A stretch of 64,000 nucleotides of DNA from Mucilaginibacter inviolabilis (GCF_011089895.1 NZ_JAANAT010000003.1:124001-188000), one strand, 5' to 3'; shown: positions 1 through 8,929, counted from the first letter of the stretch. A program made the numbers and translations. Notes: a model not told the origin generated them from the letters alone.

Positions 1-822
1 TTTACCGGCCAGATGGTTGAATTACCGTACGATCAGGTGGATAATCTGGCACCTGCAGGCAGCATCGTAAGTAATGTAAAGGATGTGGCTAAATGGCTTA
101 CCATGCAGTTGGATAGCGGCCGATATGAAGGTAAACAGATCATCGCCTGGAAAGCGCTTCAAAAAACCCGCGACGAAAATACCATTGTAAGCAGCAGGGC
201 ATCTGTGGTTTACCCAATGCATTTCAGAGGATATGGTTTAGGCGTATTTGAGGCGGATTATAATGGCAAACAGATCTTCTGGCATACCGGGGGCGCAAAC
301 GGCTTTGTAACCAATACCTGTTTTGTACCCGAAGAAAAACTGGCTATCACCATTTTAACCAACAATGATAATCAAAGCTTTTTTGAGGCCCTGCGTTACC
401 AGATCCTGGATGCCTACCTCGGCGTTCCTTATATCGACCGCAGTCAGGCCATGTTGAAAAACTTTAACCCTGAGCAGGCAGAAACCGTAAAGAAAACCAA
501 TGATATGCTGGCGCGGGTAAAAGGTAAGGCTACCGAACTTCCCCTTGCTGCTTATGCAGGCAAATATCAAAACCCGCTTTACGGGCAAATGGATATATCG
601 GTTAATAAAAAAGACCTGTTGATTAAATTCAGCAATCATCAATACCTTACTGCTTCGCTGAAATATATGGATAATGGCGAATGGATTTTGACTTACAACA
701 ATGCCGCCTATGGTATTTTCCCGCTAAGGTTTAAAACAGACGGTGCTAAAGTGGTATCCACAGAAATTAAAGTGAACGACGGTTTAGAGTTTGATCCTTA
801 TTTGTTTATAAAAGAGAACTAA
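1..822 (+). CDS. Serine hydrolase, beta-lactamase/class C-like, C-terminal part (5' end outside window)
   Basis: The reading frame is open from the first base, so the gene begins upstream and only about the last 273 codons are visible. The segment has the look of the C-terminal half of a class C beta-lactamase-like serine hydrolase (PF00144): a conserved LAPAGSIVSNVKDVAKWL stretch and an HTGGANGF motif, which stands in the place of the KTG box. The last ~100 residues resemble the small beta-rich domain (DUF3471-like) that often follows the hydrolase in Bacteroidota. The catalytic SxxK lies outside the window. Such proteins are usually exported peptidases or esterases; the substrate cannot be read from this fragment. 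A terminator follows directly. Confidence 0.8.
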   Translation, partial: FTGQMVELPYDQVDNLAPAGSIVSNVKDVAKWLTMQLDSGRYEGKQIIAWKALQKTRDENTIVSSRASVVYPMHFRGYGLGVFEADYNGKQIFWHTGGANGFVTNTCFVPEEKLAITILTNNDNQSFFEALRYQILDAYLGVPYIDRSQAMLKNFNPEQAETVKKTNDMLARVKGKATELPLAAYAGKYQNPLYGQMDISVNKKDLLIKFSNHQYLTASLKYMDNGEWILTYNNAAYGIFPLRFKTDGAKVVSTEIKVNDGLEFDPYLFIKEN

Positions 823-834
823 AAAAACAGCCAT

Positions 835-871
835 AAAAAAGCCTTCAAAGTTTACTTTGAGGGCTTTTTTA
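835..871 (+). terminator. Rho-independent terminator after the serine hydrolase
   Basis: A hairpin formed by GCCTTCAAAG and CTTTGAGGGC with a TTTA loop is followed by a run of T residues. It lies 13 bases after the stop codon of the upstream gene. Confidence 0.85.
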
Positions 872-911
872 TACGTTAATTTATAAATTAAGACGACGCA
901 ACCGTTTGACT

Positions 912-1499
912 ATGAAAATAACCGTGAATAAACCTTCAATAATAAGAGCGATAATCATAACGGTATTTTTTGTAGTGTTAATTTCATGCTATGAGTATAT
1001 CCACAGGTATATTAGCGGAGCTCTTTTATCTCTTTTCATATTCGGTGTTCTTATTACCATTGTTGTTTTTTTGATAAAAGAAATAATAACTATTGTCAAG
1101 AAGAGGAAGAGTCTTTCTTTTTCATACTTTTTACCGGTACTCATTTATATTTTAGTGCCTTTCGGAGGGTCATTCATTGATTTGAAAAAGCTGGAAAGCA
1201 GAATTGTACTCCGTGGTTGCTATGAGGGTACACAGAACCAGGCATATATCGTGTTTCGGGAAGATCACACTTTTGAATTGAATTGGACAGGTGTTTTCTT
1301 TTATGATAAATGGTATACAGGAAGATGGAATAAAAAGAACGATACTATCGATATGAAATATGACGGCGAGATTGTTCCTCAGCTTGGAGACAAGGTGATC
1401 ATTAATCAGGGTTTTTTTAAACCCGTTGGAAAGCAGGCGGATACAGTTAGATATCCAAGACCTATGTTTTATGTGGGGTTTTGCAAAGGGAATAATTAA
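912..1499 (+). CDS. Hypothetical membrane protein with C-terminal lipocalin-like region
   Basis: This is a 195-residue protein I do not recognise. The ATG at 912 is chosen over an in-frame TTG two codons earlier. The N-terminal half has about three hydrophobic segments (residues ~10-30, ~38-58, ~68-85). The C-terminal half is soluble, rich in aromatic residues and beta-prone, with FREDHTFELNW and WYTGRWNKKNDTIDM, a pattern seen in small lipocalin-like domains. The gene is somewhat AT-richer than its neighbours. It stands alone between a terminator and a convergent gene, so its context gives no functional hint. Confidence 0.6.
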   Translation: MKITVNKPSIIRAIIITVFFVVLISCYEYIHRYISGALLSLFIFGVLITIVVFLIKEIITIVKKRKSLSFSYFLPVLIYILVPFGGSFIDLKKLESRIVLRGCYEGTQNQAYIVFREDHTFELNWTGVFFYDKWYTGRWNKKNDTIDMKYDGEIVPQLGDKVIINQGFFKPVGKQADTVRYPRPMFYVGFCKGNN

Positions 1500-1506
1500 A
1501 CTGCAA

Positions 1507-2397
1507 TTAAAAAGCCAATCCTACCCCACCCTGTACGCTAAAGCCGCTGTTGACAACCTCATTTAGCTGGGTTTTATCAACCTGGCCATTATTGAGGTAA
1601 AGTTCATCGGTACCATTGCCGGTTTGCCAGTTAAAGTATCCAGCCCCAATGTGCACACTGAGGTTGCGGTAAACGGTATAAACAAACTGTCCGCCCGCAT
1701 CGATCCCGTAACCGCTGGCGTGGTGACGATAGCTCACCGGGTGTTGAAAAGTCTGGATCAGATTCCAGTTGGCTTTGCTGTTATAGTTAACCTGGTTATA
1801 GGTAACATCCGCAGCGAATTTTAAATTTTTGATGATACGTACAGATGATGTGACTTTTAAGAGGCCTCCCTTCCAGTTGGGCTGGTAAGTGCTGTTCAAA
1901 TCAGGAAAGTTGCCTGTCCGGTCTAGTAAATGTAAAGATTGTTTACTCATGGTATAGCCTACGTAGGGAATCAGGCTAAAACGCTCGTTATTGATCAGGA
2001 TAAAACCAGCTCCGGCATTCCACTGGGAGGTGTTCCCTTCATCGCCATTAAATGTTTCGTGATAGGTTGGATTGGTGCGGTTATCGGCACCATAATCGGT
2101 ATCGGTTACCGACCCTGATGATATAGACTGCCGGTTATAGCTGGCATACAGGGAAAATTGCTTCCATACATTCCATTGTACATTGGCGGCTATATTTTGC
2201 CCGCCCAGATGCTGCCATTTAAGTTCCGAGTAAATATTGGGGTTTTGCCCGTTAAGATTACCGGCTATTGACCAGTGAAAGTTTTGCTGTTGATAACCTG
2301 TGGATAAGGATACCTGCAATTTCTTTTCGATAGATTGGGCATAGATGCGAGACACACCTATGGCAAGAACAAAACAAAAACCTATAATTTTTTTCAT
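1507..2397 (-). CDS. Outer-membrane beta-barrel protein
   Basis: This 296-residue protein has a clear signal peptide (MKKIIGFCFVLAIGVSRIYA, cleavage near AQS). The rest consists of alternating amphipathic strands rich in Tyr, Asn and Gly, such as FSLYASYNRQSISS and LSVHIGAGYFNWQTG, and it ends in a hydrophobic aromatic strand (VQGGVGLAF) typical of outer-membrane barrels. No enzymatic motif is visible. It may be a porin-like or structural barrel. It lies downstream of the GH16 genes on the same strand, but a terminator at 2408-2440 separates them, so a direct role in the glucan cluster is uncertain. Confidence 0.65.
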   Translation of the reverse strand: MKKIIGFCFVLAIGVSRIYAQSIEKKLQVSLSTGYQQQNFHWSIAGNLNGQNPNIYSELKWQHLGGQNIAANVQWNVWKQFSLYASYNRQSISSGSVTDTDYGADNRTNPTYHETFNGDEGNTSQWNAGAGFILINNERFSLIPYVGYTMSKQSLHLLDRTGNFPDLNSTYQPNWKGGLLKVTSSVRIIKNLKFAADVTYNQVNYNSKANWNLIQTFQHPVSYRHHASGYGIDAGGQFVYTVYRNLSVHIGAGYFNWQTGNGTDELYLNNGQVDKTQLNEVVNSGFSVQGGVGLAF

Positions 2398-2407
2398 CGG
2401 TAAATAA

Positions 2408-2440
2408 AAAAGCCTGCCTCTTAGGGTAAGGCAGGCTAAA
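2408..2440 (-). terminator. Rho-independent terminator of the GH16 gene
   Basis: Eight-base arms, AGCCTGCC (2411-2418) and GGCAGGCT (2430-2437), form a hairpin. Read on the minus strand it is followed by TTTTTT. It lies just after the stop codon of the GH16-fascin gene. Confidence 0.85.
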
Positions 2441-2453
2441 TATAAAGATTAGG

Positions 2454-3686
2454 TTATTGATTTATACCAAAAGCTTCCCAACCAGAAGCCGTTGTTCGGG
2501 TACAAGTCATAGGCTGTGTGCCATTCTCGCTGGAAATAAAATCGCCGTTATTGCCTCTGAGAGTAACTTTACCATCGGCTGTTGGTATCCAGTCAAATTT
2601 TTCCCAATCGCCAACTGTGGTGCGGTTACAGGTAATGGCTTGTGTGCCATTTTCTGATGACACATATTTACCCATGCTTTGCAGCGCAACTTTGCCGCCA
2701 CCCGCGTCAACTACGGTAAAAGTTTCCCATGTAGAAGCAGTCGGGCGGTTACAGTTCATGGCCTGTGTGCCGTTTTCGCCGCTTACATACTGGTTGTTAA
2801 AGCCTTTCAGGGTAATGTTTTGACCGATGGGCGGGTTTGATGGAGGAGTGGTGCCCGAAAGATCGTACACACGCACATAATCAACCTGCATACTACAAGG
2901 CAGCGAGCCATTATCAATGGTATTCCCTGGTAAATCGCCACCGATAGCCAGGTTCAGGATAATAAAGAACGGATTGTGGAAAGCCCCTGTATTGTTAATA
3001 TTGTTGGCAATATTGCCGGTTACATAAAGCGTGTTATCCACATACCAGCGGATAGAGTTGGTATCCCACTCCACAGCGTAGGTATGGAAACCTGTAGGGC
3101 TGGTAGTGGTGCTGCCGCCATATTGGGTGTGTTGGTTGCCACCAGCTACGGCCCAATGCATGGTTCCAAGTATAGTATTGGAGGTGTTAACCTGCTCCAT
3201 AATATCAATTTCACCGCAGCTTGGCCATGGTGTGCCGTTGTTGATACTGGCGCCCAGCATCCAGAAAGCAGGCCAGGTTCCCTGTACCGCAGGCAGCTTG
3301 ATGCTGGCTTCGATACGACCATAAGTTGGTGCAAATTTACCCGCGGTGGTCAACTTAGCCGAAGTGTAAGGCTGACCGCCTACCGATTGCTGGCGCGCGG
3401 TGATGGTAAGCAATCCACCACCAACGGTAGCATTTGCCGATTGATAGTACTCCTTTTCGTTATTCACACCGGGGTTGCCGTTTTCGATGTTCCAGTTGGC
3501 TGTGTTTACGCTGGTGCCATTAAACTCGTCAGACCAAATGAGCGTGCCTGCCCTTGGTGTACTAACCTGGGTTGGATCGGCCTGTGAAGCCGAAGGTTTG
3601 TTAAGATCCTTTTTACAGGATGCGGTAAATACCAGGAGCGCCATTACTATAAGGGCTCCTTTTACAGAAATTAAAAATGATTTCAT
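2454..3686 (-). CDS. GH16 endo-beta-1,3-glucanase lipoprotein with fascin-like beta-trefoil tail
   Basis: This is a 410-residue surface or periplasmic lipoprotein with a signal ending in the lipobox TASC24. Residues ~45-276 form a GH16 domain. Its signature GEIDIME places the nucleophile at E159 and the acid/base at E164, and flanking motifs include WPAFWMLG and FIILNLAIGGDLPG. These features point to laminarinase-type cleavage of beta-1,3-glucan. A Pro/Thr linker leads to residues ~290-410, three copies of a ~40-residue unit containing [YF][VI]SSENGTQ and C[NT]R, which look like a fascin-like beta-trefoil that probably binds carbohydrate. The tail is nearly identical to that of the GH30 enzyme at 4622-6505. 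It lies in a row with a second GH16 and the GH30 on the same strand, probably one degradation cluster. Confidence 0.9.
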   Translation of the reverse strand: MKSFLISVKGALIVMALLVFTASCKKDLNKPSASQADPTQVSTPRAGTLIWSDEFNGTSVNTANWNIENGNPGVNNEKEYYQSANATVGGGLLTITARQQSVGGQPYTSAKLTTAGKFAPTYGRIEASIKLPAVQGTWPAFWMLGASINNGTPWPSCGEIDIMEQVNTSNTILGTMHWAVAGGNQHTQYGGSTTTSPTGFHTYAVEWDTNSIRWYVDNTLYVTGNIANNINNTGAFHNPFFIILNLAIGGDLPGNTIDNGSLPCSMQVDYVRVYDLSGTTPPSNPPIGQNITLKGFNNQYVSGENGTQAMNCNRPTASTWETFTVVDAGGGKVALQSMGKYVSSENGTQAITCNRTTVGDWEKFDWIPTADGKVTLRGNNGDFISSENGTQPMTCTRTTASGWEAFGINQ

Positions 3687-3747
3687 ACTGTCGGTTTATG
3701 TTAATAATTAAGTGGTTGTAACAAAACTGATGATGGTTTGGCACAGA

Positions 3748-4581
3748 CTATGGTAAACTGTATACCCGTACATAATCCACCTGCATGGTGCATGGTAAGG
3801 CGCCATCGTTAATATTATTACCCGGCAGATCGCCACCGATAGCCAGATTCAGGATAATGAAAAATGGATTCTGGAATGCGCCGGTATTGTTAATGTTATT
3901 GGTGGTGTTGCCGGTTACATAATTGTTGCCATCAACAAACCATTTGATACCGGTACTGGTCCATTCTATGGCATAGGTATGAAAGTCGGTTACGCTAGTT
4001 GTGGTGCTGCCGCCATATTGCGTGTGTTGGTTGCCGCCGGCAATGGCCCAATGCATGGTTCCTAAAATGGTGCTGGAAGTATTCACCTGCTCCATAATGT
4101 CCATTTCGCCGCAGCTTGGCCATGGCGTACCGGAGTTTATACTGGCACCCAGTGTCCAGAAAGCGGGCCAGGTACCCTGTACTGCAGGTAGTTTTATACG
4201 GGCCTCGATCCGGCCGTATTTGGGTTGAAATTTACCCGCAGTGGTTAACTTACCCGAAGTATAGGGCTGCCCGCCAACGCTTTGTTTACGTGCGGTAATG
4301 TTCAGGAATCCTCCCGATACACTAACATTAGCCGGTTGATAAAACTCCTTTTCATTGTTTACGCCGGGGTTGCCATTGATGATGTTCCAGTTATTGGTGT
4401 TTACACTGGTGCCGTTAAACTCGTCAGACCATACCAGCGTGCCCGCTCTTGGGGTACTTACCTCGGTTGGGTCTGTTTGCGAAGCGGCTGGTTTGTTAAG
4501 GTCCTTTTTACAGGATGCAGTGAGTGCCAGCAAAGCCATGGCTGCCAGGGCTCCTTTGGTGATGTTTAAAATTGGTTTCAT
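3748..4581 (-). CDS. GH16 endo-beta-1,3-glucanase lipoprotein, single domain
   Basis: This 277-residue protein is a close paralogue of the GH16 domain encoded at 2454-3686. It shares the lipoprotein signal (LTASC24), the STPRAGTL[IV]WSDEFNGTSVN start and the catalytic signature GEMDIME (E159 and E164). It lacks the fascin-like tail. By family it cleaves internal beta-1,3 or mixed beta-1,3/1,4 glucan bonds. The two genes are 61 bases apart, which suggests tandem duplication followed by gain or loss of the binding tail. The high identity is obvious by eye over the whole catalytic domain, so duplication is probably recent or maintained by gene conversion. Confidence 0.9.
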   Translation of the reverse strand: MKPILNITKGALAAMALLALTASCKKDLNKPAASQTDPTEVSTPRAGTLVWSDEFNGTSVNTNNWNIINGNPGVNNEKEFYQPANVSVSGGFLNITARKQSVGGQPYTSGKLTTAGKFQPKYGRIEARIKLPAVQGTWPAFWTLGASINSGTPWPSCGEMDIMEQVNTSSTILGTMHWAIAGGNQHTQYGGSTTTSVTDFHTYAIEWTSTGIKWFVDGNNYVTGNTTNNINNTGAFQNPFFIILNLAIGGDLPGNNINDGALPCTMQVDYVRVYSLP

Positions 4582-4621
4582 AAGATAGGTATGTTAATGG
4601 TTAATTAGTTAGTTGCATTGT

Positions 4622-6505
4622 TTATTGGTTTATGCCAAAAGCTTCCCAGCCCGATGCCGTAGCGCGGGTGCAGGTCATAGCTTGCGTACCGTTTTCGCTG
4701 GATATGAATTTGCTGTTGTTACCACGCAGGGTAACTTTGCCATCAGCGGTAAGTATCCAGTCAAATTTTTCGGTGTCGGAAATAGAAGTGCGATTGCAGG
4801 TAATGGCCTGTGTACCGTTTTCGGAGGATACATATTTACCCATGGCTTGCAGCGCTATTTTACCCCCGCCGGCATCAACCACGGTAAATGTTTCCCATGC
4901 CGAAGCGGTTGGCCGGTTACAGTTCATGGCTTGTGTGCCATTCTCGCTGCTTACATATTGGTTATTAAAACCTTTAAGGGTAACAGTTGAGCCTATAGGA
5001 GCACCTGTTCCTGTACCTCCACCGGATGATTGCGTGCCCGACCATTTGAAGGTAGCTACAGCTCCCGCAGCCAGGCTATAAGTAAATGATTCGGTACCCC
5101 ATTTCACTTTAAAGCTAACGGCTGATGACCCATTATTCAATGCTACGAGAACCTTACTGCCATCACTGTTTTTGAAAGCCACGTTTTGGATACTGCCCGA
5201 TAAATTTGATGAGATACGAACAGCTCCCGGGCGTACAAACCTTGCGGCATGACCGATAATATAATAACCCACATTGCGGGTGATGGATGTACCGCTTACG
5301 GTAATGCCACCTAAGCAAGTGCTGCAGCCGCCCGGTGTATGCGGATTATTGTTCGGGTCAGATGCCAGGTTCCATTCCAGTACATTGCGGCTCCAGTTGC
5401 GGGTAGCCCCAATAATGAGGGTATTTACGTGCCAGGAAAGGTCGCCGCCAAAATTGCTGGGGGCGCCAACCCATTGCTCGGTAAAGTAAACGTTCTTGTT
5501 GGGATAGGCATTATGCACATCGGTTAAAGCACTGATGCTGCCTGCATACAAGTGGAATGCAGAACCATCCACATAAGGGTTGGCTCCGCCATCAGCCAGT
5601 ACGGCTTCGGGATAATCTATCCTGTCGGTATTATGATCATAGGCGATGATCTTGGTATTCAGGCCCGCGCCGCGCAGTTGTGGCCCCAGGTTGTTTTTAA
5701 TAAAATTGGCCTGCTCGTTGGCCTGCATCACCATACTTGGATTGTTGTAAGGGTTCAGCGGTTCATTTTGCGGGGTTATAGCATCAATAGTAATGCCCTG
5801 CGCCTGCATAGCTTGTATGTATTTTACAAAATAACGGGCATAGGCATCATAATAGGCAGTATTTAAACTACCGCCGGTATAGCCATTATTGCCGGTGGTG
5901 TTCACTTTCATCCAGGTTGGGGCGGTCCATGGGGTAGCCAGAATTTTGATGGAGGGGTTAATAGCCAGTATTTTTTTGAGGATAGGGATCAGGTCCTGGT
6001 TTTCCTGGCTGATGCTGAAATTATTCATGTTTACATCGCCGGAGGTTTGGTTATAGGTAAAATCGCTGGAGCTTAAGTCAGAAGCGCCAATGCTGATACG
6101 TAGATAACTGATACCGATCTGTCCGTTGGCAGTACCAAAAAGTTCATTCAATACAGCTGATTGATTGCCGCCAAGACCATTGAGCAAGCCCGCGCTGCCG
6201 CCGGTTAAAGTAAAGCCAAACCCATCAATACCCTGGTAGGTGGTGTTTTCGTCAACGGTTATGGTGGTGGCATTGGTACCGGCATCCGCAGCAAAATTGA
6301 AGCTGGCTTGTGCCTCTAATTGTTTCGACCTGTCGGATGTCGTAACCCAGGCATTGACCACCTCATTTGCGGCACGCGATACGGTTTGTGTATCCTGCCC
6401 GGGTGCGGCAGCAGCAGCGCGCGAATCCTTTTTGCAGGAATAAAATATTCCCGCGGATAACAGAATAAATGCCGCCAGCCATTTTAAATTGTAATTGATC
6501 TTCAT
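4622..6505 (-). CDS. GH30 glucanase lipoprotein with fascin-like beta-trefoil tail
   Basis: This 627-residue lipoprotein has its lipobox at C24 (FYSC). Residues ~75-480 form a GH30 barrel with its beta-sandwich. The acid/base is E248 in ITPQNEPL and the nucleophile E343 in VYFTEQW; other family signatures are GFGFTLTGGSA and ILATPWTAPTWMK. Bacterial and fungal relatives cleave beta-1,6-glucan or glucosyl residues; I infer beta-1,6-glucanase because the gene sits with two beta-1,3-glucanases, which together could degrade fungal cell-wall glucan or laminarin. A linker rich in Gly and Thr leads to a fascin-like tail (residues ~510-627) almost identical to that of the neighbouring GH16. There is no SusC/SusD pair in the window. 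Confidence 0.88.
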   Translation of the reverse strand: MKINYNLKWLAAFILLSAGIFYSCKKDSRAAAAAPGQDTQTVSRAANEVVNAWVTTSDRSKQLEAQASFNFAADAGTNATTITVDENTTYQGIDGFGFTLTGGSAGLLNGLGGNQSAVLNELFGTANGQIGISYLRISIGASDLSSSDFTYNQTSGDVNMNNFSISQENQDLIPILKKILAINPSIKILATPWTAPTWMKVNTTGNNGYTGGSLNTAYYDAYARYFVKYIQAMQAQGITIDAITPQNEPLNPYNNPSMVMQANEQANFIKNNLGPQLRGAGLNTKIIAYDHNTDRIDYPEAVLADGGANPYVDGSAFHLYAGSISALTDVHNAYPNKNVYFTEQWVGAPSNFGGDLSWHVNTLIIGATRNWSRNVLEWNLASDPNNNPHTPGGCSTCLGGITVSGTSITRNVGYYIIGHAARFVRPGAVRISSNLSGSIQNVAFKNSDGSKVLVALNNGSSAVSFKVKWGTESFTYSLAAGAVATFKWSGTQSSGGGTGTGAPIGSTVTLKGFNNQYVSSENGTQAMNCNRPTASAWETFTVVDAGGGKIALQAMGKYVSSENGTQAITCNRTSISDTEKFDWILTADGKVTLRGNNSKFISSENGTQAMTCTRATASGWEAFGINQ

Positions 6506-6862
6506 AAGTTGTTATTAGTTAATTAATTGGTTTTTTGTGCATGAATTTTAACGGGCCGTTTATCTGCAACATGCGCAAAACGCCTCCTGTAATTTAACCA
6601 CAGCTTAAAATAATTGGAATTTTAACCCGTGTATCAAATACACCAGCGTAAATGTTTTTCAGAAAGGCAACGTTATGTACGGTTTATAAATGTTGTAACA
6701 AATTTATGTTATTTTAAACGTAATAAGCAAGAAAAATATTCATAAATAACTGATTAATAATAAGTTATATTGAATTCGATACGCTTTAAGCGCAGACCCA
6801 TAAACTTTATAATAGGGCTGCTAAAACGTTACAGAGAGAGTTTTTATAAATAAAATAAATAT

Positions 6863-6884
6863 TTGTGATACGCTTGTATCGCAA
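6863..6884. promoter_or_regulatory. Inverted repeat upstream of the glucanase cluster (candidate operator)
   Basis: TTGTGATAC and GTATCGCAA form a near-perfect inverted repeat with a four-base centre GCTT. The half site GATACGCTT also occurs at 6777-6785. Both lie in the 453-base gap (6506-6958) between the sensor gene and the GH30 gene, which otherwise holds AT-rich sequence with no ORF that I can support. The position suits control of the glucanase genes, but the binding protein is unknown. Confidence 0.35.
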
Positions 6885-6958
6885 TTAATTTTAAAGAAAA
6901 AAGCAGGGAGATATTATAGCGGAAAGTACAGTAATTATCTAATAAACAGCACGATGGA

Positions 6959-8881
6959 TCAATTGGCCGAATTGTCGATCACCAGCTTGCTCCAGCCTTT
7001 ATTGCCGGCATCTTTGATCTCTTTTTTGCGGGTTTCCATTACTTTTTTAATGCGCGAGCTATAGGCCCAGCAAGTACTTTGACGGATAGACAGGATCTCG
7101 GAGAGCTTATGGGATGATATTTTTCCTTTGGTGGAATACATTAAAAATATCATATAAAAGGCCTTATTAATGGGTATACGTGTATTCTGTAAAATGGTAT
7201 AGGCTATTACCGATTCTTCGTAACCGCATTTGGAGCATCGGCGACTGTAAGGTAAGTGTCCGCTGCCATAATGGGTGTTGCTGCACTTGCGGCAGGCGTA
7301 ACCATTAGCCCATTTCAAATCAGACAGAAACTTGAAGCAGGTTTCCCTGTCAGGATATATCCGGCTGAACTCCTCAAAATCAACCTCTGCCGACATCACG
7401 CGGTCATGCGTCACTTTTTCAATATCGTTGTGCAAAATGATATTATCCTTTTCGAGCAATATGTTCATCCTTGAAATTTCTTCGGCTTGCTGCTGCAGCA
7501 ATTCATTAACAGACCGCAATTCCTCATTCTGCTCAGCTATCATACCCGATTTTTCAACCAGCTCTTTAGTGCGCTCCTGTACCTGCTCTTCCAGGCGTTT
7601 GTTGAGTACGTCTTTAAGTTCTTCATTTTGCTTCATCTGCATCATGATGTTATGCTGGGCATCGTCCTTTTCTTTTTTCAATATCCTTACCTTATCGCCA
7701 ATGGCAAAAGAGATAAACAGCATCTCCATAATAAAACAACCACTCAGGCTATAATAATCAAACTCGGTAACGGGCAGCCACCACATATTGAGGGCTATAC
7801 AGCTTTTTATGATAAAGCCGATGAGCAAAAAGCTATAACCAATCACAAAAAAACGTGCCGGCTTATAACCGTTAAGCAAAGTATAGCATCCCGCATAAAA
7901 AGCAAGCGACAGCGGGATAAATTCAACAATCTTATAATTGAACCAGCAGTTGTTGATTAAAAGACAAGCGACAAAAAACAAACTGCGCCCTAAAATTACC
8001 CAGCGGATAAGCTGGTTTAAACGGGGGGCATTCACCTTTAAATTAAGCAGCTTTTGGGTAAATAGTACCGCGAAAATACTGGCTGCAAACAGGGCTATGC
8101 CATAGGCGTACTGGTTCCAGAAGGGGGCATTTGGCCACATGTATTGATAGGCAATGCCATCTGCACACATTTCATATAAACCGATGCTGATATTGTAGGC
8201 AATGTAATACAGGTATTGTATCTGCCGCATGGCAATAAACATCATGAAATTGTACAGGCCAAATACCAGTATCATCCCATAAAAAACACCAAAAAAGAAA
8301 TACTCATCCAGCGCGTAACTGATAAATCGGCTTACCGAACGCAATACGATGATGATATTGACCGAATGGTTTGATTTGATGCGGACATAATAAACACCAT
8401 CATTATCGGTATTAGGGCTAAGGTTTAACGTGAGGTTTTTATGCTGATAGAACCGGGCCCCAAACGGATGCCGGCTACCCAGGGATGCTACCAGGTAATT
8501 ACCCCGTGTGCCGGGCGAATAAACGGTAATGCTATCAATGGTTTGATCAAAAAACTCCAGTATCCAGCTGTTTTTGGTATCCGGGTTTTTACCTATCTTC
8601 AACCGATACCAGTAGGCCGAGCCAAAGTGCTTGGTTACCGGGGTGGGTTCGGTGTTAACTTTAAAATTGCCGGCAAGGGCCAGATTTTTTACCTGGTTAA
8701 AAGTAAGTTTACCGGTAGTATCTTCCAGGTATAAGAGTTGTTTGTATTCAAATATGTGCTGCTGAACTTTATCATTGATGGGTACTATATTTTGAGCGCA
8801 TACGTTTATAACAAGGCACAAAAGCAATACCTGGGTTATCAGAAAAGACCGCAATAAAAATTTCAACATGCTCACTCGCAA
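6959..8881 (-). CDS. 7TMR-DISM membrane sensor fused to IS1595-type zinc ribbon and helix-turn-helix
   Basis: This 640-residue protein has a signal peptide (residues 1-29), an extracellular 7TMR-DISMED2-like beta domain (~40-185), seven hydrophobic helices (~190-395, 7TMR-DISM_7TM) and a coiled coil (~398-510). Its C-terminus, ~515-625, has CRKC and CSKC pairs forming a zinc ribbon, then ILQNTRIPINKAFYMIFLM and KISSHKLSEILSIRQSTCWA. That order and spacing match the N-terminal DNA-binding part of IS1595-family transposases; the DDE nuclease domain is absent. I infer a membrane-bound, ligand-sensing DNA-binding regulator. It lies directly upstream of the glucanase genes on the same strand, and DISMED2 domains are thought to bind carbohydrates, so glucan sensing is a reasonable guess. 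No kinase or receiver domain is present. Confidence 0.82.
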   Translation of the reverse strand: MRVSMLKFLLRSFLITQVLLLCLVINVCAQNIVPINDKVQQHIFEYKQLLYLEDTTGKLTFNQVKNLALAGNFKVNTEPTPVTKHFGSAYWYRLKIGKNPDTKNSWILEFFDQTIDSITVYSPGTRGNYLVASLGSRHPFGARFYQHKNLTLNLSPNTDNDGVYYVRIKSNHSVNIIIVLRSVSRFISYALDEYFFFGVFYGMILVFGLYNFMMFIAMRQIQYLYYIAYNISIGLYEMCADGIAYQYMWPNAPFWNQYAYGIALFAASIFAVLFTQKLLNLKVNAPRLNQLIRWVILGRSLFFVACLLINNCWFNYKIVEFIPLSLAFYAGCYTLLNGYKPARFFVIGYSFLLIGFIIKSCIALNMWWLPVTEFDYYSLSGCFIMEMLFISFAIGDKVRILKKEKDDAQHNIMMQMKQNEELKDVLNKRLEEQVQERTKELVEKSGMIAEQNEELRSVNELLQQQAEEISRMNILLEKDNIILHNDIEKVTHDRVMSAEVDFEEFSRIYPDRETCFKFLSDLKWANGYACRKCSNTHYGSGHLPYSRRCSKCGYEESVIAYTILQNTRIPINKAFYMIFLMYSTKGKISSHKLSEILSIRQSTCWAYSSRIKKVMETRKKEIKDAGNKGWSKLVIDNSAN

Positions 8882-8891
8882 GGTAAGGAAT

Positions 8892-8929
8892 CTTCGGTAC
8901 CGATAATTTAATAATTACTGGTACCGAAG
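8892..8929. promoter_or_regulatory. Perfect 10-bp inverted repeat just upstream of the sensor gene (candidate autoregulatory operator)
   Basis: CTTCGGTACC (8892-8901) and GGTACCGAAG (8920-8929) are perfect arms separated by 18 AT-rich bases. The left arm starts 11 bases upstream of the sensor gene start codon. The rest of the gap up to modA (8930-9132) holds no ORF, only a small TAGCCC/GGGCTA hairpin at 9081-9100. Confidence 0.4.

Noticed and set aside
2976..3587. 203-residue plus-strand ORF inside the GH16 gene
   Set aside because: Antisense shadow of a strong GH16 coding region.
2454..6505. Full polysaccharide utilisation locus
   Set aside because: No SusC- or SusD-like gene is present in the window, so only a glucanase cluster is claimed.
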